Source of the DNA: Monodelphis domestica
Lineage: Eukaryota > Chordata > Mammalia > Didelphimorphia > Didelphidae
Reading direction: 5' to 3'
DNA: 64,000 nt
Assembly (NCBI RefSeq): GCF_027887165.1
Contig: NC_077232.1
Location: forward strand, 18,740,755 to 18,804,754
Shown here one piece after another: positions 22,331 through 34,911 of this stretch (its first letter is position 1; every line of letters starts with the position of its first letter). A program made the translations under genes and the position numbers. Under the pieces are notes generated by a model. It worked only from the letters and a program-made list of their open reading frames with translations, had not been told where the DNA came from and ran no database searches.

Positions 22331-23630
22331 CTGTCTATTATCCTTCTAGAATGAGGAAGATCAGATAGATAATTTTTAAACAGTATATTACTCAGACAAC
22401 TAATGTCACTGAGCTATTTGGAGATGGTAATGCCATTGCTTATTTATCAGCCCCACAAGCAAAAGTATGCTGGTAAATACTTAAGAACTAGGTCTCTGTT
22501 TTAAACACACACACCCACAATTTAAAAATAATCCTCCATTTTATTTCCTCTATCACTTTCTGTGTAGGTCATTGAAACAATAAGCCAAATCTTTATTTGT
22601 AGTATTGACTGATTTCTATGGTCTAAGTGCTCACATTCAAAATTTAATTGTCTTTTTCTGAGCCAACTGAAGCAGTTCCCAGCATGGCTACATTTGGGAA
22701 GGGATATAGATCACAATGTGGTTCTATAGGCATAGAAACAACTTTGATCCAGTGGGAGAGAGGCATTGATGGTATTTGATTATAATATCCTCATGACAAC
22801 CTTGGTGTCTATTACCTTCTAGCCAATATGTGTTTTGGGAGCAGTTCCTGTGTTTATTTTAAACATCCTTTGATTTTATTCAGGGATGAGGTAAACTTTG
22901 TTCAGTATTTGATCATTTAAATTATTTTATAGGATGTGGAGATCCATCTTGACTATATTGGAAGAAATGGTGAAACATGCTATACTCTCAATATGTAGGC
23001 TGAATTTCTAGGCACAATTATATTCATGGGGTAATATAAAATTTAAAAAATGATGCTCTATTTTATTTTGTATTATTTATTAATTATTTATTGAAATTTG
23101 CATATAAACACCAGGATCAGTCTTGTTGGATTACATGCAAATTTAATTTTCTAGATCTCATTGTAAAATTTATGAGTATTCCTGGGGGCAAAAGTGGAAC
23201 CACAAAGATTCAAATCTGTGAACTTTTGCTTACCAAAGGGAGACATGACTCAACCTAGTCCTCAGACATTGACCCACCCCAATATTTTCAGAGGATGTGA
23301 GTCAATGTGGTCATAATGTTTGCCCCACCATGAGAGCCTCTAGGAGATATAATTAAATTCTGTGTTTTTCTTGTTATCTTGAGTTATAATAATCCTCACT
23401 CTGAGTCAATGTATCGATAATTCCACACTTTATTTCAGAGTGATTAATCATATTCTCAGTCTTATTTGCATCATTAATTGCTTTTAATACCTTACTTAAG
23501 TAATTATATACAAGAGCTTCTCTGATTGTCAGATTCATCCTTGGATACCAAGGAGCCTTGTATCCCTTTTATTGTTATCTACTAGCCTTGCTTATAAGTT
23601 GATTTTGCTCAGATATCTGTGTTACAGATT
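22330..23630. other. Gene-free stretch
   Basis: I see no gene and no confidently named repeat in this 1.3 kb between the OR pseudogene and the long L1. Short open frames are not supported by any domain. Confidence 0.45.
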
Positions 23631-25376
23631 CTCTTTATCAAAGATATCCACACTGAAGGACCGAAAGGCATGGAATATGATATTCCAGAAAGCAAGGGAA
23701 CTAGGTCTACAACTGAGAATCAACTACTCAGCAAAACTGATTATATTCTTACAGGGGAGAGTATGGTCATTCAACAAAATAGAAGAATTCCAAGAATTTA
23801 AAAAAATATGACCAGACCTGAACAGAAAATTTGATGTCCAAGCACAGAACTCAAGAGAATCATCAAAAGTCAATTTAAAAAGAAGGAAAAAGAAAAAACT
23901 AAACTAAACTAAACAATAAAAAAACCTTTTTTAAGAGACTCAATAAGTTAAAATGATACATATCCCTATAAGAAAAGAGGTCATTCATAACTCTTAAAAA
24001 TTGTTATTATCAGCTGGGCAACTAGAAGAATTACATTAGAGGGAACAGTGATAAACTGTATAGGATGAAATGACAAGACATAAATAGGTATAAATATATA
24101 TGTATGTATAAATACATATGCAAGTGTGTAAATTTTATATGTCACAAAGAAGCTCATGGCAGGAGGGGGAAGAACATCAATACACTGGAAGGGTAAAGAG
24201 GTTGGTGATAGGAAATACTCAACTTTTACGTATATTGTAATTGACCCAAAGAGGGAAGAACAATCCAATCCATTGGGGCAAAGAATACATTTGCACCCTA
24301 TAGGGAAGTAGAAGGGTAACAAACTGACTGGAGGGGAGGGAAGTAGTACAAGGGAGGGCGAGGGTGGGGGTAGTTTAAAAAGACTGTGAAGAAAATAAGG
24401 GGGGGATAAGAAAGGAGGGGGGTAGAAAGGGAAGTAAAATAAGGGTGGGAACTAGGGGGATTAATTAAAAACAAAATGGAGTAGAAGGAAATAGTGAAAG
24501 AATAAAATGAAGGACAAGGAGTAGAAATCAAAATGCTGGGAAATACACAGCTAGTAATCATAATTCTGAATGTGAATGGAATGAACTCACCCATAAAATC
24601 CAAGTGAATGGCAGTGTATTAGAATCCAAAACCCTACCATATACTGTCTACAAGAAACACACATGAGGAAGGTAGATATGCATAGTGTAAAAGTAGGAGG
24701 ATGGATCCAAATCTATTGGGCATCAACTGGTAAAAAGAAGGCAAGGAGTCTCAATCATGATATCTGACAAAGCCACAGTAAAAATAAATCTAGTTAAAAG
24801 AGATAGGGGAAGGTAATTACACCCTGATAAAAGGCAGTATAGACAATGAGGAAATATCAGTATTCAACATGTATGCATCAAATGGCATAGGATCCAAATT
24901 TCTAAAGAAGAAACTAGTGGAGCTCAAGGATGAAAAAGATAGAAAAACTATATTGTGGGAGACCTGGCCCTTCCTCTATCCAAACTAGATAAATCAAATG
25001 AAGAAATAAATAAGAAAGAGGTAAGAGAAGTGAATGAAATATTAGAAAAATTAGAGTTAGTAGATATGTGGAGAAAAATAAATAAGGACAATAAGGAATA
25101 CACCTTCTTTTCAGAAGCACATGGTATATTCACAAAAATTGACAATGTAATAGGGCATAAAAACATTGCAAATAAATGCAAAAGAGCAGAAATAATAAAT
25201 GCAAACTTCTCAGATCACAATGCAATGAAAATAATAATTATTAAGGGTACATGGAGAGGTAAATCAAAAATTAATTGGAAATTAAACAATATGATTCTCC
25301 AAAACCAGTTAGTTAAAGAAAAAATCATAGAAACAATTAATAATTTCATTGAAGAAAAATGACAATGATGAGATAT

Positions 25377-26047
25377 TGTAGCAGTCCACCCCTGGCTATG
25401 GGCAAGGGAAACAGTTAGTGTGTACAGAGTGGCTTAGAAGAGAGCATGCTCAGTCTTGCGCATGGCTAGGAAAGCCTCTGACCCTTGACCCCAGATTCCC
25501 CTAGGTTAGGTGGGAAAACAGGTTTCTTTGTGCTCACCTGGCTAAGAGAACCACACCTATACCTTGTCATTAACCAATGATAATCATCCCTGTGTATTGT
25601 GTCACATCAAAGAGATTAAGATTAAATATCGGCCACAGCAGGCTCTGCCCTCTCTTCTCTCTCTTCCTCACTTGGATCTCAGCTCTCACTGATGCCTGTC
25701 CTTGCTGGAGCTTGGCCTCTAGCCAAGCTCCATCTTTGATTCCTTTCCTGATTTACCTCTCCTACCTGGGACCTGGCCTTTGGCCAGGCACTCTCTTTTC
25801 TCTATCATATCTCCGACCTGTGTGGTATTAAATCTGGATCACTGGATGGGTATAAGCCTTCTGAGTAGTCCACTGATTGGAGTTTCTGCTGTGGCTCATT
25901 GATAATTAATAAGGCCTGGATTTCTGACTCATTCCTGCCACCGCATAGCCCTAATTTGGCTCCGCCACCCCCCTCGCGGCATACAGAACTTCTATCCTTC
26001 CTCTATCTTCCTACTTTGAGGCTTCTCGCTGGATCGAGGAAGCTTCA
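25377..26047 (+). mobile_element. Solo LTR, unclassified endogenous retrovirus (fossil)
   Basis: A 671-bp block starts TGTAGCAG and ends GCTTCA. The flanking L1 sequence reads straight across it, with short near-matching flanks (GATAT and TATAT). No internal retroviral sequence is present, as expected when the two LTRs of a provirus recombine. It is younger than the L1 it sits in. The family is not recognised, and orientation is inferred weakly from A/T-rich promoter-like and polyadenylation-like sequence. Confidence 0.65.
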
Positions 26048-26390
26048 TATATCCTTTCAAAATCTATGTGATGCAGCCATAGTACTCAGGGGTAAATTTA
26101 TATCCTTGAGTTCAAATATTAACTAATTAGGGAGGGCAGAGGTCAATGAATTGGGCATGAAAATCAAAAAACTAGAAAGTGAACAAATTAAAAATCCTCA
26201 GAAGACTAAATTAGAGATCCTAAAAATCAAAGGAGAAATTACTAAAATGGAAAGTCAAAGAACTATTGATTTCATAAATGAGACTAGAAGCTGGTACTTT
26301 GATAAAACAAATAAAATAGACAAAGTACTGGTCAGTCTAATTTAAAAAAGGAAAGAAGAAAACCAAATTGACAGTATCAAAAATAAAAAG

Positions 26391-26871
26391 TGTGAATTTC
26401 AAAACTACTCCACCCCATTCAGACCATTCTTTAGAAGATGGGATTTAGCTATTCCCTGATCAATAACAATAGAGATACTTGGAATAACAAAATCATTTCT
26501 TGGAAACTACAATCTCCACCTTACTCAGGGTAACAAGATTAGGAAGGGCTGCAGCAAAACTCAAGATTTAATTATTTGAGAATATGGCCTTCAACAGACA
26601 TGTGCAAAACTGGGTGATCCTAGGTATGAGAGACACAGGAAGTGAGGTAGAGAACCACTTTGGAGTTCTCAGGACTTCCTGTAAGGAGGGCTAGAGTCAA
26701 TTGGAGGCTGGTGCTTGGAGTTGGAGGAGCCTGTGAACTGTTTTTCTCCAGATTGGTCATGTGAGTGATAGGGACTGATCTCTTTCCTTACCTTGGCTAT
26801 CCATGGCCTTAAAGCCCACTTTGGCTCAGCCTGAGCAGAGTGGGTATTTAAAACCTCTTTCTCTCCCTTTT

Positions 26872-26939
<68 letters not shown>

Positions 26940-27084
26940 CTTTCTTCCTCCTGTTTGTAATTAAAACACCATTTAAAAAAAGTTGGCAGCTGAATTGAGT
27001 GTTTCATTTAGGAATTACATAGCTGAATTCCTTGAGACCTTAAATTAATATATATCAGTCTTTTAAAGTGATTTCAAAATCACA
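26391..27084 (+). mobile_element. Solo LTR with (TC)n expansion (fossil)
   Basis: A 694-bp block begins TGTGAATTTC and ends AAAATCACA. It is flanked by the 4-bp repeat AAAG inside the same L1. A TATA-like TATTTAAAA lies near 26848, and a (TC)n microsatellite of about 60 bp at 26876-26936 follows. Only the LTR remains. Its 3' portion resembles other marsupial LTRs in this window in general layout. It is younger than the host L1. Confidence 0.75.
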
Positions 27085-27104
27085 AAAGGGATACCTTACC
27101 TCTA

Positions 27105-27694
27105 GAGTAGTAGTCTCTTGGTAACCGAGGATGACGATTGTCTTTGTGCTCTTTCATCTGTGATGTAGTTGAGTGTGCACAAAAACACTTGTGCGCGAAG
27201 GAGATTTAAGTGGAAAAGTCAATGCACAGAGACAATCCCACTCTCTCGGCATTGGAAGCCTGGGTTCATTGGCATGAAAAATTGTTACACCTGGAGACTT
27301 CCTCAGCTGCATTGGATGGCCGTGTTGACTTTTGTGCTCCAACATTCCCTAAGCACTCCACAGTGCGTTGCTGCTTCGCCTTCTCAGCCGTTGAAACTTC
27401 TTAGTGGTTTCTTTCATCTGTTTGGCCAAAGCAGTCTTCACATGCTGGATGAGCAAAGCCTTAGTTCACCAGGGGTCTATGACCTGATGGCTACCCTCAC
27501 AAGGTTTAGCCGGCCTGTCGAAGCCATTGCCAGGTGTGTGGCCGCTGCCGCATGCTAGCAGCTACTGGGAGCCACAAGTGAGAGCTGGGTGTCAGGTGAA
27601 GGTCAGAGGTTGTAGTGCTGCCCTAGGAGGGCACGACAAGCCCTCCATTCCAGAGATACTACTCCAACCTGAGCACCCCATAAACCCCAACCTC
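27105..27694 (-). mobile_element. Short non-LTR element sharing the tail of the LINE at 36.3-39.1 kb
   Basis: A complete-looking 590-bp element flanked by the 7-bp target duplication ACCTCTA, lying in the L1. Read on the minus strand it starts near GGTTGGGGTTTATGGGGTG and ends in CCAAGAGACTACTACTC, matching the 3' end of the LINE at 39090-39139 (GAGAGACTACCACTAC). A second copy lies at 54922-55402, and the 5' two-thirds recurs, inverted, at the left end of the LINE at 36310. It holds no protein domain, so it is probably a non-autonomous partner or an internally deleted form of that LINE. Confidence 0.75.
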
Positions 27695-30645
27695 ACCTCT
27701 AATGAAGAGGAAATTAAGGCAATCATTAAAAACTATTATGCCCAATTATATGGCAAGAAATAGGGCAATTTGGGTGATATGGATGAATATTTACAAAAAT
27801 TTAAATTGCCTAGACTAACAGAGGAAGAAATAGATTACCTAAACAACCCCATATCAGAAAAAGAAATTGAACAAGTAATCAAAGAACTCCCTAAGAAAAA
27901 ATCCCCATGTCCACATGGATGCACAAATGAATTCTATCAAACATTCAAAGAACAGCTAATCCCAATACTATAAAAACTATTTGACATAATTATCAAAGAA
28001 GGAGTTCTACCAAATTACTTTAATGACACAAATATGGTACTGATCCCAAAGCCAGGCAAGTCAAAAACAGAGATAGAAAACTATAGACCAATCTCCTTAA
28101 TGAATATAAATGCAAAAATCTTAAATAGGATTCTAGCAAAGACTCCAGCAAATCATCATGAGGGTTATTCACTATGACCAGGTAGGATTCATATGAGGAA
28201 TGAAAGGATGGTTCAATATTAGGAAACCCATCCACATAATTGAACTTATTAACAAACAAACTGACAAAAATCACATGATTAACTCAATAGATGCAGAAAA
28301 ATCCTTTGATAAAATACAGCACCCATTCCTATTGAAAACACTAGAAAGTATAGGAATAGAAGGGTCATTCCTAAAAATAATAAACAGTATATATTTAAAA
28401 CCATCAGCCAAAATCATCTGCAATGGTGATAAATTAGAAGCCTTCCCAATAAGATCAGGAGTGAAACAAGGATGCCCATTATCACCTCTATTATTTAACA
28501 TTGTCCTAGAAATACTAACAGCACAATTGCAGAAGAAAAATAAATTGAAAGCATTAAAATTGGCAATGAGGAGAGCAAGCTATCACTCTTTGCGGATGAT
28601 ATGATGGTCTACTTAAAGAATCCTAGAGAATCAACTAAAAAGCTAGTGGAAATAATCAACAACTTTAGCACTCTCAGGATACAAAATAAACCCGCATAAT
28701 TTATCAGCATTTATACATATATAAAACCCATTTCAGCAGCAAAAATTAGAAAGAGAAATTCCATTTAAAATCACCCTAAACAATATAAAATACTTGGGAA
28801 TCTGTCTGCCAAGACAAACACAGGAACTATATGAACACAACTACAAAACACTGTCCACACAATTAAAACTAGATCTAAACAATTGGAAAAACACTGATTG
28901 CTCATGGGTAGGATGAGCTTACATAATAAAAATGACAATCCTGCCCCAATTAATTTACTTATTTAGTGTCATATGCATTGAACTACCAAAACACTTTTTT
29001 ACAGAATTAGAAAAAAACATAACAAAGTTCATTGGGAAAACAAAAGATCAAAGATATCCACAGAAAATTATGAAAAAATGCAAAGGAAGGAGGACTTGCA
29101 GTCCCAGATCTCAAACTATACTATATAGCAGTGGTCATCAAAACAATTTGGTACTGGCTAAGAGACAGAAAGGAGGATCAGTGGAATAGACTAGGGGTAA
29201 ATGACCTCAGCAAGACAGTCTATGATGAGCCCAAAGATCCCAGTTTTGGGGACCAAAATCCAGTATTTGTTAAAACCTGCTGGGAAAATTGGAAGACAGT
29301 ACGGGAGAGATAGGGTTTGGATCAACATCTCACACCCTACACCAAGGTAAACTCAGAATGGGTGATTGACCTGAATATAAAGAAGGACAATATAAGCAAG
29401 TTAGGCAAACACAGAATAGTATACTTGTCAGATCTTTGGGAAAGTAAAGACTTTAAAACAAAGGAAGAGCTAGAAAAAATCACAAAATGTAAAATAAGTA
29501 CTTCTGATTGCATCAAATTAGAAAATTTTTGTACAAACAAAACTAATGCAACCAAAATTAGAAGGGAAGCAACAAACTGGGAAACAATCATCATTACAAA
29601 AACCACTGACAAAAGTCTAATTACTCAAATTTATAAAGAACTATACCAATTGTACAAAAAATGAAGCCATTCTCCAATTGATTAATGGGCAAGGGACATG
29701 AATAGGCAATTTTCAGTTAAAGAAATCAAAACTATTAATAAGCACATGAAAAAGTGTTCTAAATCTCTTATAATCAGAGAAATACAAATCAAAACACCTC
29801 TGAGGTATCACCTCACACCTAGCAGATTGGCTAACATGACAGCAATGGAAAGTAATGAATGCTGGAGGGTATGTGGCAAAGTGGGGATATCAATGCATTG
29901 CTGGTGGAGTTGTGAATTAATCCAAGCATTATGGCCAGAAATTTGGAACTATGCCCAAAGGGCACTAAAAGACTGTCTGCCCTTCGGCTTTGTACCCCAA
30001 AGAGATAAGAAGGATAAAGGCATGTACAAAAATATGTATAGCTGTACTCTTTGTGGTGGCAAAAAAATTGGAAAATGAGGGGATGCCCTTCAATTGGGGA
30101 ATAGCTGAACAAATATTGGTATATGTTGGTTATGGAATACTACTGTGCTCAAAGGAATAATAAAGTGGAGGAATTCCATGGGAACTGGAACAACATCCGG
30201 ATTTGATGAAGAATGAAAGGAGCAGAACCAGGAGAACGTTGTACACAGAGACTGATTCACTGTGGTACAATTGAATGTAATGGACTTTTCCATCAGTGGC
30301 AATGCAGTGATCATGAACAACTTGGAGGAACTATCCACTATCCACTATCCACATTCAGAGGAATCACTGTGGGAGTAAAAACACTGAAGAAAAACAACGG
30401 CTTGATTACATGGGTTGAAGGGATATGGTTGGGGATATAGAGTCTGAATGAACATCCTGGTGGAAACATCAACAAAATGGAAATAGTTTCTGATCAAGGA
30501 TATAAGTAATACCCAATGAAATTGCGCGTTGGTTGCAGGAAGAGTGGGTGGAGGGGAGGGAGGGAAATAATGTGATTATTGTAACCAAGGAATAATGTTC
30601 TAAATTGACTAAATAAACTAATTCAAATGGAAAAAAAATAAAATT

Positions 30646-31735
30646 AAAAACCTGAAGACAGCTAAAAATGAAATGCAAAATGACATGGCTATTTGGGCAT
30701 TTAAAAATATTAATATCCTTCTGTATTAAATTAATGAAGATAACTCATTTTTCAGTATTTACTATTTATTACTTTAATAACGAGAAGAACCTATGACTTT
30801 TGTCTTTTATTCTCAGATCTTAACATGTTGCTTCATAGAAGATGAATGCCTTAAATCATATTTATGAAATATTTATTATGTACCAAGAACCATGTATAGC
30901 ACCACGAAAACAAATATGAAAGCAAATCAGTCTCTAATCTCAAAGCATTTATGATTTGGGAGGAGCTCATCCCCTTGTAGAGGAGGGAAATCTAAAATTA
31001 AAATGAAGAAGTCCCAAGTTTGAATTCTTCCATTGTTATTAAGGAGCTGTGTGACCCTGGCCAAATTACTCAACCTCTCCCATCCTCAGAAAATAGTAAG
31101 GGTTTAGGTGAGGATGAATGTTCTTGGGAGTTCAGAATATCAAGGCTTAGTTCTCCCTCTGACATACTGAAGGAATCTGAGTATGTTGCTCCACATGTTT
31201 TCTTCTCTTGGCCACCTCAATCAATAGAGTTGAGTCACTTACCAGGTCACACAGTTTATTCATGACTGAGCTGGGTGTAGAACCTTGGTCTCCTTACTCC
31301 CAGTCTGTCCTCTTCCCCCATAGCATGAAACTATCAAGAATGTTGTGTGGGTATAAACCGTTTCCATTGCTGAGATTCTCTGAAATACAATTTTAGTCTC
31401 TGATAAGAGGTGGCAAGGAGAATGAAATTCCATCCTCCTGCTCCCTGTGCTTTATCTATCAGCTCCACCTACCAAGTATGACACTATCTGGATTCCCATT
31501 GCCCAACTTATCTCAAACTTAGAAAGTTTCTTCCAATCTCTAGTTAAGTGAGATCAGAGGTGAGTCTCTCTGAAAACTCCTCTGAATCAATGAGTCATTC
31601 TCCCAAGGAAAAACGCACAGAGGGCACAAAGTAATCTGGATGAAGCTGACATAAGAGGATATAGACACAGACATATAGATTATATCTGGTGTCATGTGGG
31701 CAATTTTTCTATTTTATTTTTTTTTAATTTAAAGG
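30646..31735. other. Gene-free stretch, paralogous in part to 47570-47860
   Basis: The part at about 30670-30945 is a close paralog of 47570-47850, sharing AATATTAATATCCTTCTGTA and TTATTCTCAGATCTTAACAT. In the second copy this joins directly to sequence equivalent to 34590, so about 3.6 kb present here is absent there. MIR-like remnants lie near 31010-31090 and 31190-31330. No gene is seen. Confidence 0.55.
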
Positions 31736-31850
31736 ATGGCATCTAGGAAATTCAGTGGCATAGAAATAAGAGGTTCGGTGTTCAAATATGACCTTGGATC
31801 CTTCCTGTATGATTCTGGGCAATTCACTTAATTCCCTCTGGAGGAAGGTA
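31735..31850 (+). repeat. tRNA-derived SINE fragment
   Basis: A degraded MAR/MIR-type SINE: ATTCAGTGGCATAGAAATAA, then GGTTCGGTGTTCAAATATGA, then TGATTCTGGGCAATTCACTT. It is short and truncated. Confidence 0.5.
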
Positions 31851-32475
31851 ATGAAAAGCACAATGAAGGAGAAATTCATGATCTGGAGTAGCTGTCCTAA
31901 ATGAGTATCTATTCCTTAAATCCATTCCATCTCAAATATCCTTTTCCTGATTCCTTAAGGACAAAACTCATTTCTTGAAAATACACACACACACACACAC
32001 ACATACACATATATATAATATACAATTATGTATATACATAGAACTATAATACTTATAGATATAAACTCATAATCACTTGCATGTTTATATAAACATAAAT
32101 ATATATATGTGTAGATATGTATATACATATGCACAAGCTTGACTATGACTGTATATATGTACAGTCATAGTCTTAATCAAACTTCAGCCTGGATTTCTAC
32201 TTTTGGACATCATTTGCAAGAGATACTAGAGAGGAAGGAGGGAAAAGTATTTTCAAATCCTACTTTTTCTTACTTCCTTCATGTCTGATTTCCTGAAACA
32301 TCAATATCAAAAATCTTATTTTTAATGCTTTGGATAAAAAAATCAGCTTCAGATTCCACAGATGGAAAAAAACCCACTGAATTGACATTTGAGCAGGGCG
32401 GAATTAGAAGTCATTCAAGATTATTTCCTATAATAATGAAGCTGTTTAATCCAGAAAAGGGGATTGTTTTTACCT
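31851..32475. other. Gene-free stretch with (AC)n and (TA)n simple repeats
   Basis: No gene is seen. An (AC)n tract lies at 31983-32003, with TA-rich microsatellite-like sequence to about 32160. The stretch ends at the target duplication of the young L1. Confidence 0.5.
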
Positions 32476-34051
32476 AAAGAAATATTTTGTTACAAAGCAG
32501 CAGTCATCAAAACAATTTGGTACTGGCTAAGAGACAGAAAGGAGGATCAGTGGAATAGACTGGGGGCAAGCAACCTCAGCAAGACAGTATATGACAAACC
32601 CAAAGATTCCAGCTTTTGGAACAAAACTCCACTATTTCATAAAAACTGTTGGGAAAATTGGAGGACAGTGTGGGAGAGATTAGGCTTAGATCAACACCTC
32701 ACACCCCACACCAAGATAAATTCAAAATGGATGAATGACTTGAACATAAAGAAGGAAACTATAAGAAAATTAGGCGAACACAGAATAGTATACATGTCAG
32801 ACCTTTGGGAAGGGAAATACTTCAAAACCAAGCAAGAATTAGAAAGAGTTGCAAAATGCAAAATAAATAATCTGGATTACATCAAATTAAAAAGTTTTTG
32901 TACAAACAAAACCAATGTAACCAAAATCAGAAGGGTAGCAACAAATTGGGAAACAATCTTCATAAAAACCTCTGACAAAGGTTTAATTACTAAAATTTAT
33001 AAAGAACTAAATCAATTGTACAAAAAATCAAGCCATTCTCCAATTGACAAATGGGCAAGGGACATGAACAGGCAGTTCTCATCCAAAGAAATCAAAACTA
33101 TTAATAAGCACATGAAAAAGTGCTCTACATCTCTTATAATCAGAGAGATGCAAATCAAAACAACTCTGAGGTATCATCTCACACCTAGCAGATTGGCTAA
33201 CATGACAGCTATGCAAAGTAATGAATGCTGGAGGGGATGTGGCAAAGTGGGGACATTAATTCATTGCTGGTGGAGTTGTGAATTGATCCAACCATTCTGG
33301 AGGGCAATTTGGAACTATGTCCAAAGGGCGATAAAAGACTGTCTGCCCTTTGATCCAGCCATAGCACTGCTGGGCTTGTACCCCAAAGAGATAATGGACA
33401 AAAAGACTTGTACAAAAATATTCATAGCTGCGCTCTTTGTGGTGGCCAAAAATTGGAAAATGAGGGGATGCCCTTCAATTGGGGAATGGCTGAACAAATT
33501 GTGGTATATGTTGGTGATGGAATACTATTGTGCTAAAAGGAATAATAAAGTAAAGGAATTCCATGTGAACTTGAACAACCTCCAGGAAGTGATGCAGAGC
33601 GAAAGGAGCAGAACCAGGAAAACATTATACACAGAGACTGATACATTGTGGTACAATCGAAGGTGATGGACTTCTCCATTAGTATCAATGTAATGTCCCT
33701 GAACAATCTGCAGGGATCTAAAAAAAAATACTACCCACAAGCAGAGGATAAACTGTGGGAGTAAAAACACCAATGAAAAGCAACTGCTTGACTACAGGGT
33801 TGGAGGAGATAAGACTGAGGAGAGACTCTAAATGAACACTATAATGCAAACTCCAACAACAGGGAAATGGGTTCGAGTCAAGAACACATGTGATAACCAG
33901 TGGAATCATGCGTCGGCTATGGGAGAGGGAAAGGCGGGGGGGGGGGGGGGGGAAGGGGAGGGGAGGAAAAGAAAACGATCTTTGTTTCCAGTGAATAATG
34001 TATGAAAACGACCAAATAAAATAATATTTTTTAAAAAAAAGAAATATTTTG
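32476..34051 (+). mobile_element. Young 5'-truncated L1 insertion with 14-bp target duplication
   Basis: The insertion occupies about 32490-34037 and is flanked by perfect copies of AAAGAAATATTTTG (32476-32489 and 34038-34051). It ends in an A-rich tail after AATAAAATAATATTTTTT. The ORF2 tail is open along its whole length, unlike every other L1 here. A run of 17 G residues (33936-33952) lies in the 3' UTR. Truncation is typical of L1 integration by target-primed reverse transcription. Confidence 0.9.
32490..33666 (+). CDS. L1 ORF2 protein, C-terminal fragment (open frame)
   Basis: About 390 residues of L1 ORF2p after the reverse transcriptase. They begin at the YKAAVIKTIWYWLRDRK stretch, pass through WENWRTVW and LTPHTKINSKW, and end in the cysteine-rich CWRGCGKVGTLIHCWWSC (about 33229-33282) and the C-terminus NRR. 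The full protein would carry endonuclease and reverse transcriptase upstream; both were lost by 5' truncation, so this fragment cannot mobilise anything and has no promoter of its own. The open frame can be extended to 32464 in flanking DNA, but that part is not L1. It shows that L1 was active recently in this lineage. Confidence 0.85.
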
Positions 34052-34590
34052 ACATTTTCTTGATTAGAGAATCTTCTTGTAACTTAATCTGGTAAAATAT
34101 CGACACCTCATTCAAGAACAATTTTGTCCATTTCTTCATATAAATGATCCATTTCATAAGTTATACAATGCATTGGAAGCCTTTTTCTAAGAGTATTCCC
34201 TAGACCAATAGCCTACTATCTGTAGTCATTATTGAGGACTAAAACCCCAGTGGAGAAAATGTCCACCATCCCTATTATTACCATAAAATATAATCTGGAT
34301 GAACTAAAATTATAGAAATTATGGAAACAATTTGGGAAAAAATTAAAATTAATTAAAAACCTAACAAATTATTACCCAGCTGTCACTATTAAGATAGACA
34401 AATCAGCCTAAGAAAGAGACAGGAGGCAACAGGTAGCAAGTGATTAAAACTACCATAACCACGATCTTTGTACACCACCACCTCTTAGAATCTGGTAGAA
34501 AGAAAAAAAACACAAATGAATCCAAGTCTATTATTTAGCCTATGTTTAAAATTTCTAATTATCAGAAGAAACTCATCGTAAGAAATCCTA
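34052..34590. other. Gene-free stretch
   Basis: No gene or clearly named repeat is recognised between the young L1 and the L1 5' UTR fragment. Confidence 0.4.
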
Positions 34591-34911
34591 TGTTGTAATC
34601 CCTAAATAATAATATCAATGATTGTAGTGGAATAGGAGTCAAGATGGCCATGGAGAAGCAGCAAAAGTCTAGACCTCTGTGAAAACTCTCCTAGAGCAAT
34701 CAAAAACTAAGTGCTTCTAGGGCACAGAATACCAAATCGAACAACAGGACAGAGCTGGGGATCCTCCTGCTCAATTCAACTTAAAAGATATGTTAAGAAG
34801 CCTGAATTCTTATGTTTAAGGAAAAGGAAGAGGGAAGGTCCCAGGGCCCTTCCCCCACCAATTGTGCTGAGTCTCCAGAGGTTGCTGGAATCTTGGGGAA
34901 TATGGTTTTAG
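34590..34911 (+). mobile_element. L1 5' UTR-like fragment (plus)
   Basis: The sequence contains GTCAAGATGGCCATGGAGAA, then GGACAGAGCTGGGGATCCTC, which recalls the start of marsupial L1 elements. A close copy lies at 47865-48193. Here it changes abruptly at GGTTTAGGTA into L1 sequence of opposite orientation. In the second copy the change at the same base is into an LTR. Confidence 0.6.

Larger units (their letters stand above)
23630..30645 (+). mobile_element. Long L1 with three younger insertions
   Basis: A 5'-truncated L1 starts in the region before ORF2 (23640-23980) and keeps most of ORF2. The endonuclease includes an SDHN catalytic motif near 25215. The reverse transcriptase is at 28200-28604, with [11 protein letters not shown] and an FADD box near 28592. 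The thumb and C-terminal parts run to about 30060, and a 3' UTR with an A-rich tail ends near 30645. Stops and frame changes are scattered. It is interrupted by two solo LTRs (25377-26047 and 26391-27084) and a short non-LTR element (27105-27694), each with target duplications or closely matching L1 flanks. Confidence 0.85.

Noticed and set aside
26876-26936. (TC)n tract considered as a regulatory element or CRISPR-like array
   Set aside because: It is a simple microsatellite inside a solo LTR; no spaced repeats of CRISPR type occur anywhere in the window.
27105-27694. Element first read as plus-strand with the TAGTAGTAG end as its 5' end
   Set aside because: The (TAC)n end matches the 3' end of the coding LINE, so the element lies on the minus strand.
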